Below are positions 5,349 through 8,994 of a stretch of DNA of 8,994 nucleotides, piece by piece. The position numbers and the translations under genes were made by a program. How positions within the stretch are numbered: the stretch's first letter is position 1; each line of letters begins with the position of its first letter. Location: contig DJNB01000168.1 of assembly GCA_002435545.1 (NCBI GenBank), positions 1 to 8,994 on the forward strand, written 5' to 3'. This stretch comes from Lachnoclostridium sp. UBA6475 (GTDB lineage Bacteria > Bacillota > Clostridia > Lachnospirales > Lachnospiraceae). The notes below the pieces were generated by a model, which searched no databases, was not told where the DNA came from, and saw only the letters and a program-made list of their open reading frames with translations.

Positions 5349-8138
5349 ATGGTGATCAACCCAAACAAGATTTCCATTGACTTTAAAGACACCCCTTATG
5401 CAAAGGGAAGCGGGGCGTCGGTACATACAGCCAGGGACGGCAGCATTTCCAATTATGGAATTGAATACACAAAGGATTGTGCGGTACAAAAGGAAATGGA
5501 TTCCAATATGATTTATACCGGCACAACTCAGAATGAAATCGTGAGTGAAGTGACGAAGAATCTTCCGGAGGACACATTTGATCCGGCGGATTTTATCAGC
5601 CAGAGCATCAACGGCGAGGACGCCAAAGAGATCGAGGGTGACGGAAGTATTTTGGAGGAGTACGTCGATTCGACGCTGGAGCGGGCGATAGAGAAAGTAA
5701 AGACAGAGCGGAAGGCCAATAGCGACGCGCTTGACAGGTACACCGAAAAGGAAAAAGAAAAACAGGAATTTTCGGATGAATTACAGGCACAGATCGAGAT
5801 GGCTGCGCAGCTTGCGGCAAAAATGCCGGGACTTGGTGATGCGGCTGTCAAATATTACATAGAGCAGGAAGCAGACCTGACACCGGCTGCTATCGGCAAC
5901 AGTGCGGGTGTTACGGCAATGCCGGCTGTGGCAGAGCGCGCTTCCTATGAAGAAATGAAGCCGCAGATCGACCATATTTTAGAGGAAAATGGTCTGCAGG
6001 AAGATCCGGCGGCGGAAGAAGCGGCAAAATTTTTGTACGAAAAAGATATTCCGGTTACGCCGGAGAATATAGAAAAATATACAACGTGGCAGGAGACAAA
6101 AGAGACTCCGCAGGAGGTCATCAACGAGCGTATCCAGGATGCCGTGCGCGAAGGAACGGTTCCACAGCAGGCCGATATCAGTCAGATTTCTTATAAAGAA
6201 GCGGCACAAAATTGGGATACCCTCAAAAACGTGACCGAGGATGAACTGCGGGCATTTTATCCGGAGGAAGCCGGTTTTATCACGGCCAAACGACAGATGG
6301 AAGAGATCCGTCTGAAAATGACAGCGGAAGCAGCCGGAAAAATGGAACGAAAAGGGATTCACGTTGACATTTCCAACCTGACGCAGATTGTGGAAGAGTT
6401 AAAGCAGATGGAAAAAGAAGCCTGCCGGAATGTATTTGATGAGAATAATATCTCGTATGGGCAGGAGCAGGTTGATCGGATGGCGTCTGCACTGCAGGCG
6501 AAAGAGCAGATATGGCAGGCACCGGCAGCGATTCTTGGAAAAACGATCGGGCGGGCCGCAGATCTGACATTGCAAAATATGTCAGAAATTGGAAAAACTG
6601 TCCTGCAGGAAGAACTTTCAAAGAATTATGAAGCGGTGGGTACGCAGGTGCGGAAAGATCTGGGAGATTCCATGACAAAGGCATTTCAAAATGTGGATGC
6701 GATCCTGGAAGATCTCGGACTTGACAAGACGTCTGCAAACCAGCGGGCGGTACGGATTCTCGCTTATAATCAGATGGAGATTACAAAAGATGCGGTGCTT
6801 TCGATGAAAGATTACGATGCCAAAGTGACATCGGTTCTGGAGCAGATGAAACCTGCGGCAGTAGCAAAGATGATCGAGAAGCAGCAAAATCCACTGGAGA
6901 TGACAATGGATGAGATTGAGGGTGCTCTTCAGGAAATCAGCGGAGAAATGACCGAGGATGACACGCCGCTCCGTAAATTTCTCTGGAAACTTGATCACCA
7001 GGGAGCGATCACGCCGGAAGAGAGAAAGAGCATGATCGGTATCTACCGGTTGATTGATAAAGTGGAAAAAAGCGATGGCGCCGTCATTGGACAATTGGTA
7101 AAAGAAGGAAGAGAATTGACATTTTCCTCGTTGTTGTCCGCCGTTCGGACCAGACGTGCAGAAGGAAAAGAATTTGAGATCGACGATGAGTTTGGAAGTC
7201 TGGAGAGCCGGACGAGCGGTGGTGAGACAATCAGCGAGCAGATTGGTGCGGCCTTTGGCAACCGCGTGATCCGTCAGCTGAAAAGAGAGCTGTCACCGGA
7301 CGCTGTACGGCAGTCGGAGGATGACACGACTTGCGAGCAGGTTTTAGAGGCTTGTGAGACACCGGAAAGCCAGGCAGAAGAGGCAGCTTATTATGAGATG
7401 CTGGCACAAAATATAAAAGAAATCGCATCATCCGGCGACGAGATGGTACATCAATGTCTCGAAGCGGCAGGCATCCCTGCGACACTGCAAAATATCCGCG
7501 AGATGAAAGCCTATCTGACAAGAGAAAAGACGGAAAGCGATAGTCTGTTTACGGAAGAAGAGAGCGAGGCTGTACTCGATGTCATGGATCAGCCCGAAGA
7601 ACTTGAGGGCATGATGGATACTTTGGATCAGGAACATTTGCAGGAGATAGAAAACCGCAAACAGGCAGACGATATTACATATGATACGCTGCAGAATCTG
7701 ATCCGGATGGCGGGAAGCATTTCCTTTTACCGTCAGATGCGGCAGCAGACCAATACCTTTTCTGTGCCGATCGTGACAGACCAGGGAGTTACGTCCTGTC
7801 ATGTGACGGTACTGCAGGGTAAGGAATCCGAAAAGGGAACGGTGGAGATTTCACTGAATTCGGAAAAATTTGGAAAATTGCAGGCAACGTTTAAAGTGGT
7901 GGAGGACAAAGTGAGTGGATTTGTAACCTGTGAAAATGAGCAGGATATCAGTGAACTCACACAGAATATTGAAAAGGACTTGGAGATGAATGGATTTGCG
8001 ATGGAACGCATGGATGTGGCAAGAGGAGCCAGACATTCATTTCAGGCAGGAGATAAAGAACAAACAGCAAACAGCAGACTGTACCAGGTGGCGAAGATTG
8101 TAGTCACAAATGTACAGAGAAAGGAAGCAGATCAATGA
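5349..8138 (+). CDS. Large acidic helical protein with FliK-like C-terminal domain, coupled to flagellin
   Basis: I do not recognise a characterised family for this 929-residue protein; it resembles proteins near Lachnospiraceae flagellin genes labelled as a domain of unknown function (DUF6240, from memory, unverified). It has no signal peptide or membrane segment and is rich in Glu, Gln, Lys and Ala, so it is mostly helical and probably cytosolic or exported by the flagellar apparatus. A motif of a helix, then I-x-[VA]-T-x-x-N-[IL], then a helix recurs near residues 165-184, 225-247, 325-351, 464-486, 504-527 and 699-723. The last part (about 804-893) is beta-rich then helical: GTVEISLNSEKFGKLQATF (830-848), then a strand pair and a helix ending NGFAMERMDV. 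This is the pattern of the FliK hook-length-control C-terminal domain. The ATG at 5349 is preferred over an upstream GTG (5214) because the extra 45 codons are repeat-derived and basic, unlike the rest. Only a weak GTGAG (5338-5342) precedes it. Its stop overlaps the flagellin start. Confidence 0.8.
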   Translation: MVINPNKISIDFKDTPYAKGSGASVHTARDGSISNYGIEYTKDCAVQKEMDSNMIYTGTTQNEIVSEVTKNLPEDTFDPADFISQSINGEDAKEIEGDGSILEEYVDSTLERAIEKVKTERKANSDALDRYTEKEKEKQEFSDELQAQIEMAAQLAAKMPGLGDAAVKYYIEQEADLTPAAIGNSAGVTAMPAVAERASYEEMKPQIDHILEENGLQEDPAAEEAAKFLYEKDIPVTPENIEKYTTWQETKETPQEVINERIQDAVREGTVPQQADISQISYKEAAQNWDTLKNVTEDELRAFYPEEAGFITAKRQMEEIRLKMTAEAAGKMERKGIHVDISNLTQIVEELKQMEKEACRNVFDENNISYGQEQVDRMASALQAKEQIWQAPAAILGKTIGRAADLTLQNMSEIGKTVLQEELSKNYEAVGTQVRKDLGDSMTKAFQNVDAILEDLGLDKTSANQRAVRILAYNQMEITKDAVLSMKDYDAKVTSVLEQMKPAAVAKMIEKQQNPLEMTMDEIEGALQEISGEMTEDDTPLRKFLWKLDHQGAITPEERKSMIGIYRLIDKVEKSDGAVIGQLVKEGRELTFSSLLSAVRTRRAEGKEFEIDDEFGSLESRTSGGETISEQIGAAFGNRVIRQLKRELSPDAVRQSEDDTTCEQVLEACETPESQAEEAAYYEMLAQNIKEIASSGDEMVHQCLEAAGIPATLQNIREMKAYLTREKTESDSLFTEEESEAVLDVMDQPEELEGMMDTLDQEHLQEIENRKQADDITYDTLQNLIRMAGSISFYRQMRQQTNTFSVPIVTDQGVTSCHVTVLQGKESEKGTVEISLNSEKFGKLQATFKVVEDKVSGFVTCENEQDISELTQNIEKDLEMNGFAMERMDVARGARHSFQAGDKEQTANSRLYQVAKIVVTNVQRKEADQ

Positions 8139-8994
8139 AAATAAATAATAACATATCCGCCCTTTTGGCGACAGGAAATTTACATCGGACGGAGGACCGG
8201 CTGACGACCAGTCTGACAAGACTTTCTTCGGGATACCGTATCAATAAGGCGGCAGATGATGCTGCCGGAATGGCTATTTCGCAGAAAATGCATGCGCAGA
8301 TCCGTGGACTGGAGCGTGCATCCCGTAATGGATCCGATGGTATCTCCTTTATACAGACCGCAGAAGGTGCGTTGGCAGAGGTAGAAAGTATGCTTCAAAG
8401 ATGCCGCGAACTTTCTGTGCAGGCATCCAATGATGTAACGACGTTAGATGATAAAGAGGCGATCCAGCAGGAGATTGAGGCGCTGATGAGCGAGATCGAC
8501 CGTCTTGCTACGGACACCGAATTTAATACAAAAAGCATTCTGGATGGTACGTGCTGCCGCCAGACATCTTCCAGCAATACCGGCGTAAGTCTTATTTCGA
8601 TGACCGATGATGTTGCTTTGACAACGTATAGTCTGACGGTTACGCAGGCATCGACAAAGACCAATGTAACGACCGGCAGCCTTGGTATGGGTGAAAAAGA
8701 TAAATTTACAAAAGATGGAAAAGTCCAGATCAATGGGCAGACCATCGAGATCGAACAAGGTGAGACTTTGGAAGAGGCTTATGCGAAAATACGTGACTGT
8801 TGTGAGAGCATGAATATCGATGTTCTCCCTGTCAATGGAAAAGATGCCAATGGAAATCCAAAAGAGGTAGCTTTGAGTGGAGCCACCAGTTTGTATTTTG
8901 AATCCAAGATCTACGGAGCATCAAGAAATATTAAGATCACAACGGACGATCCGGAACTTGCCACAAAATTAGGAATTAACGGAGCCGTTATCAC
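8135..8994 (+). CDS. Flagellin, N-terminal part (3' end outside window)
   Basis: This is the filament subunit of the flagellum, or a close flagellin-like hook-filament protein; 286 residues are visible. Residues 1-140 are the conserved flagellin N-terminal coiled-coil region: MKINNNISALL, then LTRLSSGYRINKAADDAAGMAIS (28-49), and LQRCRELSVQASND (87-100), which corresponds to the TLR5-recognised stretch of enteric flagellins. From about 165 the variable outer region follows, with a Flagellin_IN-type motif, VQINGQTIEIEQGETLEEAY (197-216). Five cysteines (90, 140, 141, 222, 223) are unusual for a flagellin. The start ATG overlaps the preceding stop by four bases (ATGA, 8135-8138), with AAGGAAG at 8121-8127 inside the upstream gene. 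Translation is thus probably coupled, whereas most flagellin genes have their own strong promoter. The C-terminal D0/D1 helices are beyond the window, so final length and class are open. Confidence 0.92.
   Translation, partial: MKINNNISALLATGNLHRTEDRLTTSLTRLSSGYRINKAADDAAGMAISQKMHAQIRGLERASRNGSDGISFIQTAEGALAEVESMLQRCRELSVQASNDVTTLDDKEAIQQEIEALMSEIDRLATDTEFNTKSILDGTCCRQTSSSNTGVSLISMTDDVALTTYSLTVTQASTKTNVTTGSLGMGEKDKFTKDGKVQINGQTIEIEQGETLEEAYAKIRDCCESMNIDVLPVNGKDANGNPKEVALSGATSLYFESKIYGASRNIKITTDDPELATKLGINGAVI

Noticed and set aside
4676..5392. 238-codon minus-strand reading frame across spoIIR and the repeat
   Set aside because: It is antisense to a clear spoIIR gene, has a low-complexity Leu/Phe-rich composition from A-rich DNA, and resembles no family.
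8110..8134. CsrA-binding leader in front of the flagellin
   Set aside because: Only one GGA, within the ribosome site, and no second site or hairpin could be seen; not enough to claim CsrA control.

Overview
The window looks like chromosomal DNA of a low-to-mid GC, Gram-positive Clostridia, most likely a motile, spore-forming member of the Lachnospiraceae. Evidence: strong AGGAGG-type ribosome sites, a sporulation signalling gene (spoIIR) with a sigma-F-like promoter, a methylerythritol-phosphate pathway gene (ispE), a secreted BspA-type leucine-rich-repeat protein with a very lysine-rich C-terminal domain, and a flagellin of the type seen in gut Lachnospiraceae. I see no phage, transposase, CRISPR array, tRNA or rRNA.

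Layout. Bases 2-805 hold the 3' end of a glycoside hydrolase family 3 gene, followed after 14 nt by rmuC (820-1662); the two probably share a transcript. A perfect 14-bp hairpin (1664-1701) lies between rmuC and a convergent minus-strand pair and can terminate from both sides. That pair is ispE (4259-3396) followed after 19 nt by the leucine-rich-repeat surface protein gene (3376-1709). A good sigma-A promoter (4430-4402) and a leader of about 135 nt precede ispE. Divergently, spoIIR (4508-5125) has its own sigma-F-like promoter (4443-4471).

After spoIIR comes a 223-nt gap that holds two imperfect tandem copies of a 70-80 bp element. Next is a flagellar-type pair: a 929-residue, mostly helical, acidic protein of unknown function (5349-8138), whose last 4 bases overlap the start of a flagellin gene (8135 to beyond the window end).

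The most interesting object is the 929-residue protein. Its final ~90 residues look like the C-terminal domain of the flagellar hook-length control protein FliK, and the body carries a recurring helix - 'IPVTPENI'-like - helix motif. Together with translational coupling to a cysteine-containing flagellin, this suggests a lineage-specific flagellar export or length-control factor co-made with a filament subunit. This is inference from residue patterns and gene order; no search could be run.
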